The notes beneath the pieces are model-generated. The model searched no databases and was not told the DNA's origin. It saw nothing but the letters and a program-made list of their open reading frames with translations. The translations under genes were made by a program, and so were the position numbers. DNA of 64,000 nt, taken from positions 156,042 to 220,041 of the forward strand of contig NZ_QGGO01000007.1 of the NCBI RefSeq assembly GCF_003148625.1, in the 5' to 3' direction. Below, in pieces: positions 25,598 through 33,824 of the stretch. The number at the start of each line of letters is the position of its first letter. The first letter of the stretch is position 1. This DNA is from Arcicella aurantiaca. Its GTDB lineage: Bacteria > Bacteroidota > Bacteroidia > Cytophagales > Spirosomataceae.

Positions 25598-26625
25598 AAA
25601 ACTTAAAATATCATATAATTTATTGGGCTATATTTTATGTGTTGTATTGTATATTACATTTTGGTATATATGAAACAGAAGTTTATTGGTATCCCTTTTT
25701 TATAATACTATTGAATTTATGTATGTATATAATACCCTATTATATTTCTCTTTTATTTATAATTCCAAGGTATTGGGAAAAAGGGAAATATAGTTTGACA
25801 ACCATTCTCTTTTTTATGTCAATATGTTTTACACATTTTTTTATCCATTTTTTTTACACTTTTTTTAAGATACCTATTCCAAGGGGAGATAACTCTAATG
25901 AGTTATCAATGTTGCAAGATTTTTTATTTATGATGAATATATTTATTCTTACACTCCCCTTTGCTTTTACGTTATTTTACATAGGGAAAATAGAAAAAGA
26001 AATAAAAGCTCAACAAATAATAGAACTGGAAAATTTTCGACTCGAACAATCCATTACACAAACAGAATTAAACAATCTCAAAAATCAAATTAATCCAGAT
26101 TTCTTATTTCGTAAACTAAACCATTTTTATCAAGAATCTATCATTTATTCTCCAAACCTCTCAAAAGGAATTGCCTTGTTAACAGATATGATGCACTATG
26201 CAATTGATGAAGAAGATGCTAATGGAAAAGTGTTACTAATAAAAGAAATTAAACATATTCATAATTTTATTGAAATAAATCAACTAAGATTTGATGGACG
26301 CTTATACGTTGATTTTGAAGTAACTGAGATTGATAATAAGCATCAAATTATGCCTTTAGTTTTGATAACATTTGTTGAAAATGCCTTTAAATATGGAGAA
26401 TTATTTGATAGTGAAAACCCGCTTAAAATACAAATAAGGGTTGTGGATAACGAGTTGCTGTTTTCTACTTTTAACCTTAAACGTAGAGGACCAACTGAAT
26501 TATCGGAAGGGATAGGGATTGTAAATACACAAAGACGATTAGCTCTGGGGTATCCATTTAAATATCAGTTAAATATTGTAGAAGACTCGAAATTGTATAA
26601 AGTAGATTTAAGTTTGATTCTTTAA
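25594..26625 (+). CDS. LytS-type kinase protein B1: ATP-binding kept, acceptor His replaced by Asp
   Basis: A 343-residue membrane protein with four helices in the first 130 residues and a LytS-type kinase domain. The ATP-binding elements are well preserved: N-box FVENAFKYG (Asn262) and G-box EGIGIVNTQRRL (Gly306, Gly308). The acceptor box reads NLKNQINPDFLFRKLN, with Asp169 where the histidine should be, so it cannot autophosphorylate on the usual residue. Together with A1, whose defects are the reverse, it could form one working kinase that phosphorylates His169 of A1. Start overlaps A1's stop by four bases. A terminator hairpin follows. Confidence 0.88.
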   Translation: MKNLKYHIIYWAIFYVLYCILHFGIYETEVYWYPFFIILLNLCMYIIPYYISLLFIIPRYWEKGKYSLTTILFFMSICFTHFFIHFFYTFFKIPIPRGDNSNELSMLQDFLFMMNIFILTLPFAFTLFYIGKIEKEIKAQQIIELENFRLEQSITQTELNNLKNQINPDFLFRKLNHFYQESIIYSPNLSKGIALLTDMMHYAIDEEDANGKVLLIKEIKHIHNFIEINQLRFDGRLYVDFEVTEIDNKHQIMPLVLITFVENAFKYGELFDSENPLKIQIRVVDNELLFSTFNLKRRGPTELSEGIGIVNTQRRLALGYPFKYQLNIVEDSKLYKVDLSLIL

Positions 26626-26634
26626 TAAATTAAA

Positions 26635-26660
26635 AAGGCTTGTAACGAATTACAAGCCTT
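26635..26660 (+). terminator. Terminator after kinase B1
   Basis: Ten-bp perfect stem AAGGCTTGTA / TACAAGCCTT, 6-nt loop, then CTCTTTT. It separates the two kinase pairs into different transcripts. Confidence 0.8.
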
Positions 26661-26956
26661 CTCTTTTATAAAATGTGCAGAGACTGATTTATATATTGAG
26701 GACAATGCTGCCTGTGTAGAATACCCTTGTAGAACCCTTAATTTTCCTAAAGTTGGTTTTATGTTTTCAAAAAAAAAAATATATTACACGAACCCCTCAA
26801 TAAAAATGACTAATTGGGCAAAAACAAGGGTAAACCGATTTTAGGAGATTTTTGGTTTGAAAAGGTATTGGTACATTATGGAAAGGAGTTAATCAATGAT
26901 TTTGACTGTTTCATGTAAAAAACACTATTTATTCTCAATGACTATTTTAGAATTGG

Positions 26957-26964
26957 TAATTTTG
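26957..26964 (+). promoter_or_regulatory. -7 element of kinase pair 2
   Basis: TAATTTTG matches TAnnTTTG, about 23 nt before the A2 ATG, at almost the same distance as in pair 1. No TTG is seen at -33, so basal strength may be lower or an activator may be needed. Confidence 0.5.
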
Positions 26965-26987
26965 AGTTAATCACATGAACATACTAA

Positions 26988-28004
26988 ATGGATAAAAAGA
27001 GAAATCATATAATTTTTTGGGTTGGGTATTTTATGTACTATTATTTTATGTACTATTATCTTGTAAAAGATTTGATTGATGAAGGTACTTTTACAATAAA
27101 GGGTATTTTCGTAAGTGTATTTAAAATAAGTTTTGGCACTGTGGTATCATTTTATATTCTAAACTTAAATATTTTTCCATCCACTTTACCCTTAAAAAAA
27201 TATTTTAAATTATGTTTTTTTGTAGCAATACTTGTTTTTTTAATTTTTGAGATTAATTATCAAGTTGGACAATTGTTTCATTACCTCTCTCCTCAAGATA
27301 TTCCTTCTCCTAATATTGGAAAAAGTATTAACCTTACAATTCTTTCGATACAACATTCTTTTGCTTTTGCTCTTATTTTTTGGTTTAGTAAAATTTTTAT
27401 TGCGAATGCAAAATATCAACGTTTTCTTCAAGATAAACAAAATGTATTGCGTAATAATATTTTAAGTGCAGAACTATTGGCACTAAAGAATCAGATAAAT
27501 CCTCATTTTTTTTATAATATGTTAAACTTTTTCTATGCCCAATTTTTGCCTTATTCTAAAAGTACATCAACTGCCATTCTTAAACTATCAGATATGATGA
27601 GATATACAATTAGGGATAATCATTATGAAGGCAAAGCATTATTGGAAAATGAAATAAATTATTTGAAAAACTATATTGATTTGGAAAATGTAAATAGATA
27701 TTCTGATGTAATTGTTGTTTCTATCAATGGCAATCCTACCTTCAAAAAGGTTAGACCATTAATATTTCTACCTATTTTGGAACATTGTTGCTTGTTTGGT
27801 ATGCAGATAAAACTAAAAATGGATATTGACGATAATTACGTAATGTTTTCAGGTTATTATATTAAAAAAAATAATGTAACCATCCCACATATTCTTGAAA
27901 GTGTAGAAAGTATTAAGCAAAAAATATCCTATTTTAAAGAATGTAATATCATGTTTAGTCATACAGAAATGGAGAATAACTTTCAAATGTCGATAGTGCC
28001 ATGA
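26988..28004 (+). CDS. LytS-type kinase protein A2: acceptor His kept, ATP-binding lost
   Basis: A 338-residue tandem paralogue of A1; the first residues MDKKRNHIIFWVGYF are nearly identical, then the membrane part diverges strongly (helices near 8-27, 38-62, 72-90, 115-138). The acceptor box ALKNQINPHFFYNMLNFFYA keeps His173. The N-box is replaced by LEHCCLFG (264-271) and no GxG box is present, so ATP binding is not expected. It overlaps B2 by ATGA. Preserved acceptor motif with lost catalytic motif in both copies argues for function and against decay. Confidence 0.88.
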   Translation: MDKKRNHIIFWVGYFMYYYFMYYYLVKDLIDEGTFTIKGIFVSVFKISFGTVVSFYILNLNIFPSTLPLKKYFKLCFFVAILVFLIFEINYQVGQLFHYLSPQDIPSPNIGKSINLTILSIQHSFAFALIFWFSKIFIANAKYQRFLQDKQNVLRNNILSAELLALKNQINPHFFYNMLNFFYAQFLPYSKSTSTAILKLSDMMRYTIRDNHYEGKALLENEINYLKNYIDLENVNRYSDVIVVSINGNPTFKKVRPLIFLPILEHCCLFGMQIKLKMDIDDNYVMFSGYYIKKNNVTIPHILESVESIKQKISYFKECNIMFSHTEMENNFQMSIVP

Positions 28005-29029
28005 AAAGTTTGAAATTTCATATTATTTTATGGACAATAAATTATTTGTTTCATTGTGTAGGGCATTTTACTGGTTCTCCTACAAAAATTTATATAGTAT
28101 CTCTTCTTATTATTTTATATAATGTACTTGTAAAAACGATAGTTTTTTACATAACTCTATATTGTATTATACCCTTATATTTGGAAAAAAAGCAAATCTC
28201 GAAATTTATTCTATTAATGATTTTTAATATTGGAGGAGTTGCTTTTGTGAGTGTTTTAATGAATAATTTTCTTCCTGTTGCTGAAGGGGATAAATCAGTT
28301 GACCTTACATTTATTGAAAATTATGTGGCTAATTTAATTGATATATTGGGTGTCTTCCCTTTTGTTTTTGTATTCTGGTATGTTAATAGAATTGTAACAC
28401 AAGAACGCATTAAAATACAAATTGAGCAAGAAAATCACTATCTCGAACAATCTATTATAGAGACTCAGTTATATAACTTGAAAAATCAAATTAACCCTGA
28501 TTTTCTCTTCCGAAAATTGAATTATTTTTACCATGAATCGTTGCCATATTCTCCCAATCTATCAAAGGGAATTTCTTTACTAACGGACATGATGCACTAT
28601 GCAATTGACGATGATGACGATAACTTGAAAGTCTCTTTACAAAAAGAAATAAAACATATACAGAACTTTGTTGAAATCAATCAATTGCGTTTTAATGGAC
28701 GTTTACAAGTAGAATTCGATATAGTAGGAGTCGAAAAGAGGCATGAAATTATGCCCTTGATTTTGATAACTTTTGTTGAAAATGCCCTTAAATATGGAGA
28801 ATTATTTGATAAGAATAATCCGCTGAAAATAAGATTAAAAGTTGAAGATAATAATTTATTCTTTACTACTTTTAATCTTACCCGACGAGGCCCCAAGGAG
28901 GATTCTGAAGGTATTGGAATTGATAACACACAAAAGCGACTTTCTCTGGGATATGTTGATAATTATAGCTTAGATATCAAGCATGAACCAGAATTTTATG
29001 AAGTGGCTTTGTATATTAAATTAGAATAA
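28001..29029 (+). CDS. LytS-type kinase protein B2: ATP-binding kept, acceptor His replaced by Asp
   Basis: A 342-residue tandem paralogue of B1. Four membrane helices fill the first 130 residues. NLKNQINPDFLFRKLNYFY has Asp167 at the acceptor position. The N-box FVENALKYG (Asn261) and G-box EGIGIDNTQKRL (Gly304, Gly306) are intact. The C-terminal kinase half is much closer to B1 than the membrane half is, so the catalytic role is conserved while the sensor part has changed. It ends 4 bp before the LytTR regulator, so A2, B2 and regulator form one operon. Confidence 0.88.
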   Translation: MKSLKFHIILWTINYLFHCVGHFTGSPTKIYIVSLLIILYNVLVKTIVFYITLYCIIPLYLEKKQISKFILLMIFNIGGVAFVSVLMNNFLPVAEGDKSVDLTFIENYVANLIDILGVFPFVFVFWYVNRIVTQERIKIQIEQENHYLEQSIIETQLYNLKNQINPDFLFRKLNYFYHESLPYSPNLSKGISLLTDMMHYAIDDDDDNLKVSLQKEIKHIQNFVEINQLRFNGRLQVEFDIVGVEKRHEIMPLILITFVENALKYGELFDKNNPLKIRLKVEDNNLFFTTFNLTRRGPKEDSEGIGIDNTQKRLSLGYVDNYSLDIKHEPEFYEVALYIKLE

Positions 29030-29033
29030 CACT

Positions 29034-29780
29034 ATGATAAATTGTTTAGTAATTGATGATGAACAGGCAGCGATTGATGTCATAAAATTTCATGTCAAGA
29101 GTATCCCTTTTTTAAATATAGTAGCTGTAAGTCTTGGACCTGTGGAGGCTTTGGAGATAATTTATACTCAAAAAATAGATTTGATTTTTATTGATATTCA
29201 AATGCCTGAACTTTCGGGATTGGATTTCATAAAACTAACTAAAGGTAGATGTAAATTTATCCTCACAACCGCTTATAAACAATATGCACTTGATGGATAT
29301 GAACATAATGTGATTGATTATCTATTAAAACCAATTTCTTTTGAACGACTTTTACAGGCTGTACAGAAGGCTCAGGATATTTTATTTCCACCTACAATTC
29401 CTATTGAAGTTCCTTCAAACAGTGGCATAAAAACGAAGGATTTTATCTTTGTGAAAACCGATAACCGAATGCAAAAAATATTCTTTTCGGAAATCCTTTT
29501 TATTGAAGGGTTAGGAAATTATGTAACTTTTAATACAACCAAAGGTAAATTTGTGTCACTTTTGAATATGAAAGATTTGGAAGGAAATGAAACGTTGCCA
29601 CACGATAATTTTTTACGTGTTCATCGTTCATTTATTATTTCTTTGGATAAAATTGAATATGTAGAAGGCGGAAATATTTACTTGGACAAAGATACTCCAA
29701 TACCGCTTGGGGATACCTATAAAAACTTGCTTTGGACGGCTCTGGATAGTAGAATCGTTCCTGCTAAAAAGAGTTATTGA
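29034..29780 (+). CDS. LytTR-family response regulator
   Basis: A 248-residue transcription factor, the expected phosphate acceptor of LytS-type kinases. The receiver domain has the acidic pocket Asp8-Asp9-Glu10, phospho-acceptor Asp54 in LIFIDIQMPELSG, and Lys99 in YLLKPISFE. After a linker (about 120-140) the LytTR DNA-binding domain has DFIFVKTDNRMQKIFFSEILFIEGLGNYV and FLRVHRSFIISLDKIEYVEG. LytTR proteins bind paired 9-bp direct repeats; I did not find a clear pair here. It is the only regulator for four kinase proteins. A terminator follows. Confidence 0.93.
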   Translation: MINCLVIDDEQAAIDVIKFHVKSIPFLNIVAVSLGPVEALEIIYTQKIDLIFIDIQMPELSGLDFIKLTKGRCKFILTTAYKQYALDGYEHNVIDYLLKPISFERLLQAVQKAQDILFPPTIPIEVPSNSGIKTKDFIFVKTDNRMQKIFFSEILFIEGLGNYVTFNTTKGKFVSLLNMKDLEGNETLPHDNFLRVHRSFIISLDKIEYVEGGNIYLDKDTPIPLGDTYKNLLWTALDSRIVPAKKSY

Positions 29781-29812
29781 CATTTTTATTTACCTGTACC
29801 GCTATGCAATAG

Positions 29813-29842
29813 AAAGCCCCAATCTGAAAAGAAAGGGGCTTT
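29813..29842 (+). terminator. Terminator after LytTR regulator
   Basis: Eight-bp perfect stem AAAGCCCC / GGGGCTTT with a 14-nt A-rich loop and a following T-containing run. Confidence 0.8.
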
Positions 29843-29951
29843 ATCATTTTCTAACTATATGTGAAATCAGTACGTGTTTGATTATGTTGTAATAGCTTGA
29901 TTAATAGCGAGTTTCAATGCAAATGCCCAACAACTAAATCCCAATGCCTAT

Positions 29952-31862
29952 TTAATACAATAATCTAAACTTAATTGTATTATCAATTCCTTTCAATTCT
30001 GCTACAATTTCGTCGGCATATTCTTTTGAAATATCAGTGATAACATAACCGATTTCGTTGGTAGTTTTCAAATATTGACCTTTGATATTTACATTATATT
30101 TGGCAAAAATATTGTTGATTTTTGCTAAAATACCTGGTACATTTTGGTGAATATGCAACAAACGGTGAGCATCTTCCAACGGAGGTAACTGCAATTCAGG
30201 GAAGTTCACAGAACCATACGTGCTACCATTGTTCATGAATTGTAACAATTTACTTGGTACAAATTCGCCAATATTCGCTTGGGCTTCTTCAGTTGAACCT
30301 CCTACGTGTGGTGTTAAAATTACTCTTGGCAAACCACGCAATTCATTGATAAATTCTTCGTCGTTTGTTTTTGGTTCGTAAGGGAAAACGTCAACTGCCG
30401 CACCCCAAACTTTTCCTGATTTCAAGGCATTTACCAAAGCAGGAATTTCAACTACGTGTCCACGAGAAAGATTTATGAAAATTACATTGTCTTTCATTTG
30501 AGCAAATTCACGTTCACCAATGATGTTTGCATTTGATTTGCGTCCATCTACGTGCAGCGAAATAAAATCAGAAATGTTTAATAATTCTTCTAAAGTTTTA
30601 CATTTCTTGGCATTTCCTAAAGCTAATTTATCAACGGCATCGTAGAAATAAACTTGCATACCCATAGCTTCTGCAATGACAGAAATTTGTGTTCCGATGC
30701 TTCCGTAACCAACCAAACCTAATTTCTTCCCTCTGATTTCGTAAGAATTTTTGGCAGATTTATCCCAAACACCTTCGTGCATTTTGTTCGATTTCGTCAT
30801 GATGTCACGGGTCAAAATAATCATTTCACCGATTGCCATTTCTACTACCGAACGAGTATTTGAGTAGGGAGCATTGAAAACTGCAATACCTCTACGCTCG
30901 CATTCGTCCAAATTGATTTGGTTTGTTCCGATACAAAATGCACCAACAGCCATCAAACGACTTGCGTTTGGATGTTCCAAAACTCGTTTCGTCAGGTTTG
31001 TTTTTGAACGTAAACCTAAGATTGATACGCCTTTAATTTTCTCAATTAATTCGTCCTCATCCAAAGCTCCTTTCAATAATTCTACTTGAAAACCTTCAAT
31101 TTTAAATGCTTCAACAGCTTTTGGGTGAACGTTTTCTAATAATAAAACCTTAATTTTTGATTTCGGATACGACTGTGAACGACTTAACCCATTGATATAC
31201 AAAAACTCATCAAATGAATGTACGATTTCGTCTGCTTTGTCGGTAACTTTCTGGCGTTCAACGTTTTCTGTAAAAGCAAAAAACTTGTTTGCCAAACCCG
31301 CTTCACGCATTTCGTAATCTGTGTAGCCGTCACCAATTGCGTAAATATCTCCCTCAAAATCAAGCGATTGCAATAATTTCACCTTGCCTTTATCTTGTGA
31401 TAACAGATTGCTTTCGTCGTAACCTGTAATGTTTCCTTCTTCGTCGTAAGTGAAAGTATTAGCGAAAACATTTTTCTCTAAAACACCCATTGAAGCAGCC
31501 ACAGGCACAATAAAATCCTTGAATCCAGACGATACAATATAGATATTTTTAGTATTTTCACGAATGAAGGCTTCGTTGCGAGCAAATGAATCAGAGATTT
31601 TTCCCATCAAAAACTCAATCAACTCCGTTACGTGCGAGCTATTAGCAGGCAAAAGAGCTACTCTTTCTTTCAAGGATTCCGCAAATCCGATTTCGCCAGC
31701 CATACCTCTATCAGTAATAGCTTTAATCTGACCTACAATTTTGTCTTGGTCTTTATGACCTTTCAAGGCAATGGCTGCCAATTCGTCAAGTCCTTCAACT
31801 TTAGTAAAAGTTGAGTCAAAATCAATGACGAAGTTAATTTCTTGTGCTGTGTTGGTTAACAT
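29952..31862 (-). CDS. SerB-SerA fusion: phosphoserine phosphatase + D-3-phosphoglycerate dehydrogenase
   Basis: A 636-residue bifunctional-looking protein of serine synthesis. Residues about 8-225 are a HAD phosphatase of the SerB type: motif I FVIDFDSTFT with nucleophile Asp14 and Asp16, IVSSGFKDFIVPVA (motif II), and IGDGYTDYEM (motif III). Residues about 235-560 are a phosphoglycerate dehydrogenase: GLRSKTNLTK, GAFCIGTNQINLD, the NAD-binding LGLVGYGSIGTQ, and HVGGSTEEAQ. A C-terminal ACT domain (about 565-636, HIHQNVPGILAKINNIF) is the usual serine-sensing regulator. The first and last steps of the pathway are thus on one chain; SerC is not in the window. Last gene of a three-gene operon. 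Confidence 0.92.
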   Translation of the reverse strand: MLTNTAQEINFVIDFDSTFTKVEGLDELAAIALKGHKDQDKIVGQIKAITDRGMAGEIGFAESLKERVALLPANSSHVTELIEFLMGKISDSFARNEAFIRENTKNIYIVSSGFKDFIVPVAASMGVLEKNVFANTFTYDEEGNITGYDESNLLSQDKGKVKLLQSLDFEGDIYAIGDGYTDYEMREAGLANKFFAFTENVERQKVTDKADEIVHSFDEFLYINGLSRSQSYPKSKIKVLLLENVHPKAVEAFKIEGFQVELLKGALDEDELIEKIKGVSILGLRSKTNLTKRVLEHPNASRLMAVGAFCIGTNQINLDECERRGIAVFNAPYSNTRSVVEMAIGEMIILTRDIMTKSNKMHEGVWDKSAKNSYEIRGKKLGLVGYGSIGTQISVIAEAMGMQVYFYDAVDKLALGNAKKCKTLEELLNISDFISLHVDGRKSNANIIGEREFAQMKDNVIFINLSRGHVVEIPALVNALKSGKVWGAAVDVFPYEPKTNDEEFINELRGLPRVILTPHVGGSTEEAQANIGEFVPSKLLQFMNNGSTYGSVNFPELQLPPLEDAHRLLHIHQNVPGILAKINNIFAKYNVNIKGQYLKTTNEIGYVITDISKEYADEIVAELKGIDNTIKFRLLY

Positions 31863-31884
31863 TTATTTTTTAATCTTTTATATT

Positions 31885-32484
31885 TCAATACTCCTCAACA
31901 ATGGTCTGTAAAACTCCCAATAATTCGGGTAAATTTCTGATGGAATAATATTCTGTATCCTGATAAGCAATCATATTTTCTAATTTCAAAAACTGCCATT
32001 CTGTCCCGATAGAAACTGCTCCATAAACTGATTTTTGCTCCTTCCCTTTTCTTTCATTAAAGATTTGAGCGGCATACATAGTGGCAATACATTGCGGAAT
32101 TCCCAACTCGAAATTATCATTTTTTGCTTCAATAATGCTGATAATTGGGGCTTCAATCATGGGTGAATCATAGATGGCTGAAATCAAATAATCACAAAAA
32201 CCTTTTAAGCCGTTTTTTTCATCTACATCAAAGTTATAGCCTGAAAAGTAGGTTAATTTCTTTAAATTTTTCCTTACAACTTCATTTAATATTGGCGAAA
32301 TAATCAGTTCACATTTAGCTTTTTCGGTTGCCATTGGGAGCTGAGAATTAAACGATAAAGTTTCTAATAAGTAATCACTGGGCTTTGAATCAACTATTTT
32401 TCCAAATATTTCAGTTCTCTTTACCTGAATACCAAGATTGATTAAATCTTCATATTTGTATTTTGAATATGATTTTGGATTCAT
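31885..32484 (-). CDS. PD-(D/E)XK nuclease-like protein of unknown function
   Basis: A 199-residue cytosolic protein. The pattern Glu59 (KCELIISPIL), Asp98 (GFCDYLIS), Glu119-x-Lys121 (ISIIEAKND) and Gln131 (GIPQCIATMYAA) fits the PD-(D/E)XK nuclease core with the E-x-K and downstream Gln seen in the N-terminal parts of type I restriction subunits. There are no partner methylase or specificity genes. It sits between the YheT-type hydrolase (27-bp gap) and the SerB-SerA fusion (22-bp gap), presumably in one operon. Similar stand-alone proteins are common in cyanobacteria and Bacteroidota as I recall. Activity is inferred. Confidence 0.65.
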   Translation of the reverse strand: MNPKSYSKYKYEDLINLGIQVKRTEIFGKIVDSKPSDYLLETLSFNSQLPMATEKAKCELIISPILNEVVRKNLKKLTYFSGYNFDVDEKNGLKGFCDYLISAIYDSPMIEAPIISIIEAKNDNFELGIPQCIATMYAAQIFNERKGKEQKSVYGAVSIGTEWQFLKLENMIAYQDTEYYSIRNLPELLGVLQTIVEEY

Positions 32485-32511
32485 ACTTTTATTATTTAAT
32501 TAGTTTTAAAT

Positions 32512-33552
32512 TTAACCCATCACCCACTCCAAAGCTCGCTTCTCCGACCATAAAATGCCTTGATAATCAGCTTGATAAAAGCCACAATGTCCGCCCATTT
32601 CGGGGGCTTGAAAGTGAACTTTGTCTAAATGCTTTACTTTTTCAAAAGGAAAACAGTCTTTTGAGAGAAAAGGGTCATTTTGGGCATTAACGATTAGCGT
32701 CTGGACAGTAATTTTATCCAAAAAGTACAGCGAACTATTACGCTCGTAGTAATCTTCGGCGTCTTTAAATCCATGTAGTTGTGAAGTGTAACAATCATCG
32801 AAATCTTTTAATGTTTTGATTTTCGGGATGTTTGAAGTATTTATTTGAAACTCAGGATAGCGTTGAGATTTCTCCTGTATTTTCTTTATCAAGGATTTGT
32901 TGAATCGTTTGGTATAAAGCCAACCGATTGTCTGACTGCTACTTGACAGGTGCAAAGGTACTGAAAAAACGACCGCTTTTTGGACTTCTGGGTAAAGATT
33001 TTGCCCTTTTTCGCCCAAAAATTTGAGGGTCAAATTACCTCCAAGACTGAATCCGACTAAATATATTTTTTGATAACCCTTTGAAATAGCGTGTTTTATC
33101 ACCGTGTCTAAGTCGTCGGTTGCTCCGCTGTGATAAAAGCGTTTGGTTTGATTGAGTTCGCCAGAACAACTTCTGAAATTCCAAGCCAGACAATCAAAAC
33201 CATTGGTATTGAATTGTTTAACCATGCCCGTGATGTACTGCCGATTTGAATCGCCCTCAAGACCATGTGAGAGAATTACGATTTCGGATTTACGATTTAC
33301 GATTTCGGATTTTATGGAATAGCCCTCTTTATCTTCAATCAATGTTTTCTCGTTGAATAATCCGTAATCCGCAATTGAAACTCCGTAATCCGAAAAATCT
33401 AAATCCAAAAAATCACCATCGTGTGTACTAATTCTTTCACGCAAGTAGTTCACCCCCTCAACTTTACGAAATACAGATGGGTAAATCGTTTGTAAGTGAC
33501 CTTCGGGCAACCAAAAAGGTGCTTGATAATCAGCGTGTTGGATAACTGGCAT
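32512..33552 (-). CDS. YheT-family alpha/beta hydrolase with repeat-derived insert
   Basis: A 346-residue alpha/beta hydrolase. Landmarks: FWLPEGHLQTIYPSVFRK at the N-terminus (YheT/ABHD1 family start), the oxyanion-side motif ILSHGLEGDSNRQYI at 93-107, the nucleophile elbow GFSLGGN at about 171, and a late GGHCGF with the catalytic His. Between the strand DFLDLDF and VILSHG lies an unusual stretch of roughly 40 residues (about 52-92). It shows a seven-residue period (SDYGVSI/ADYGLFN; KSEIVNR/KSEIV) because the DNA there is a 7-bp repeat array read in frame. The active-site residues are kept, so the protein may tolerate the insert. Confidence 0.87.
   Translation of the reverse strand: MPVIQHADYQAPFWLPEGHLQTIYPSVFRKVEGVNYLRERISTHDGDFLDLDFSDYGVSIADYGLFNEKTLIEDKEGYSIKSEIVNRKSEIVILSHGLEGDSNRQYITGMVKQFNTNGFDCLAWNFRSCSGELNQTKRFYHSGATDDLDTVIKHAISKGYQKIYLVGFSLGGNLTLKFLGEKGQNLYPEVQKAVVFSVPLHLSSSSQTIGWLYTKRFNKSLIKKIQEKSQRYPEFQINTSNIPKIKTLKDFDDCYTSQLHGFKDAEDYYERNSSLYFLDKITVQTLIVNAQNDPFLSKDCFPFEKVKHLDKVHFQAPEMGGHCGFYQADYQGILWSEKRALEWVMG
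33275..33416. repeat. Inverted heptamer array inside a coding region
   Basis: Left part at 33275-33314 reads ATTACGA, TTTCGGA, TTTACGA, TTTACGA, TTTCGGA in exact 7-bp steps. Right part at 33356-33416 has the reverse-complement words CGTAATC, CGCAATT, CGTAATC, CGAAAAA, TCTAAAT, CCAAAAA. About 40 bp separates them. The whole is translated within the YheT-type gene without a stop. Confidence 0.9.
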
Positions 33553-33728
33553 TTGTTTCAGAATTAGACAATGAAGTTACAGCCAATCTATTAAATGTTC
33601 AATATTTATTGAGAAAATCAATGTTTTTTCATGGAATAGTTAAAATAAAAAGAGCAAAGACTATCTCCTTTACACTCTTTATGAATCTTTATATTTTATT
33701 CAATTGTTTATTCTGAAACTGTTTAGCC

Positions 33729-33760
33729 ACAAATGTGCTTCAATTATTATGCACATTTGT
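33729..33760. promoter_or_regulatory. Inverted repeat upstream of TPR gene
   Basis: Ten-bp perfect arms ACAAATGTGC / GCACATTTGT separated by 12 bp, 64 bp before the TPR gene and in the spacer after the divergent hydrolase gene. It has no T-tract. It could be an operator or a hairpin in the leader. Confidence 0.45.
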
Positions 33761-33824
33761 TCTTCAACTAAAGTTTTAGTATTTTCACCTAAGAAATTAG
33801 TTTATACTTAAAGTCTATTCAATT

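Larger units (their letters stand above)
26626..26987. other. Spacer between the two kinase pairs
   Basis: A 362-bp region with the terminator of pair 1 (26635-26660), an AT-rich middle, a possible 24-codon ORF (26896-26970, preceded by GGAG), and the -7 box of pair 2 at 26957. Nothing else recognisable; no remnant of a further kinase gene. Confidence 0.5.

Noticed and set aside
24584-29780. Ordinary LytS/LytR or Agr-type two-component system
   Set aside because: None of the four kinase-like proteins has both acceptor His and ATP-binding boxes, so none can be a complete kinase alone; no AgrB or AgrD.
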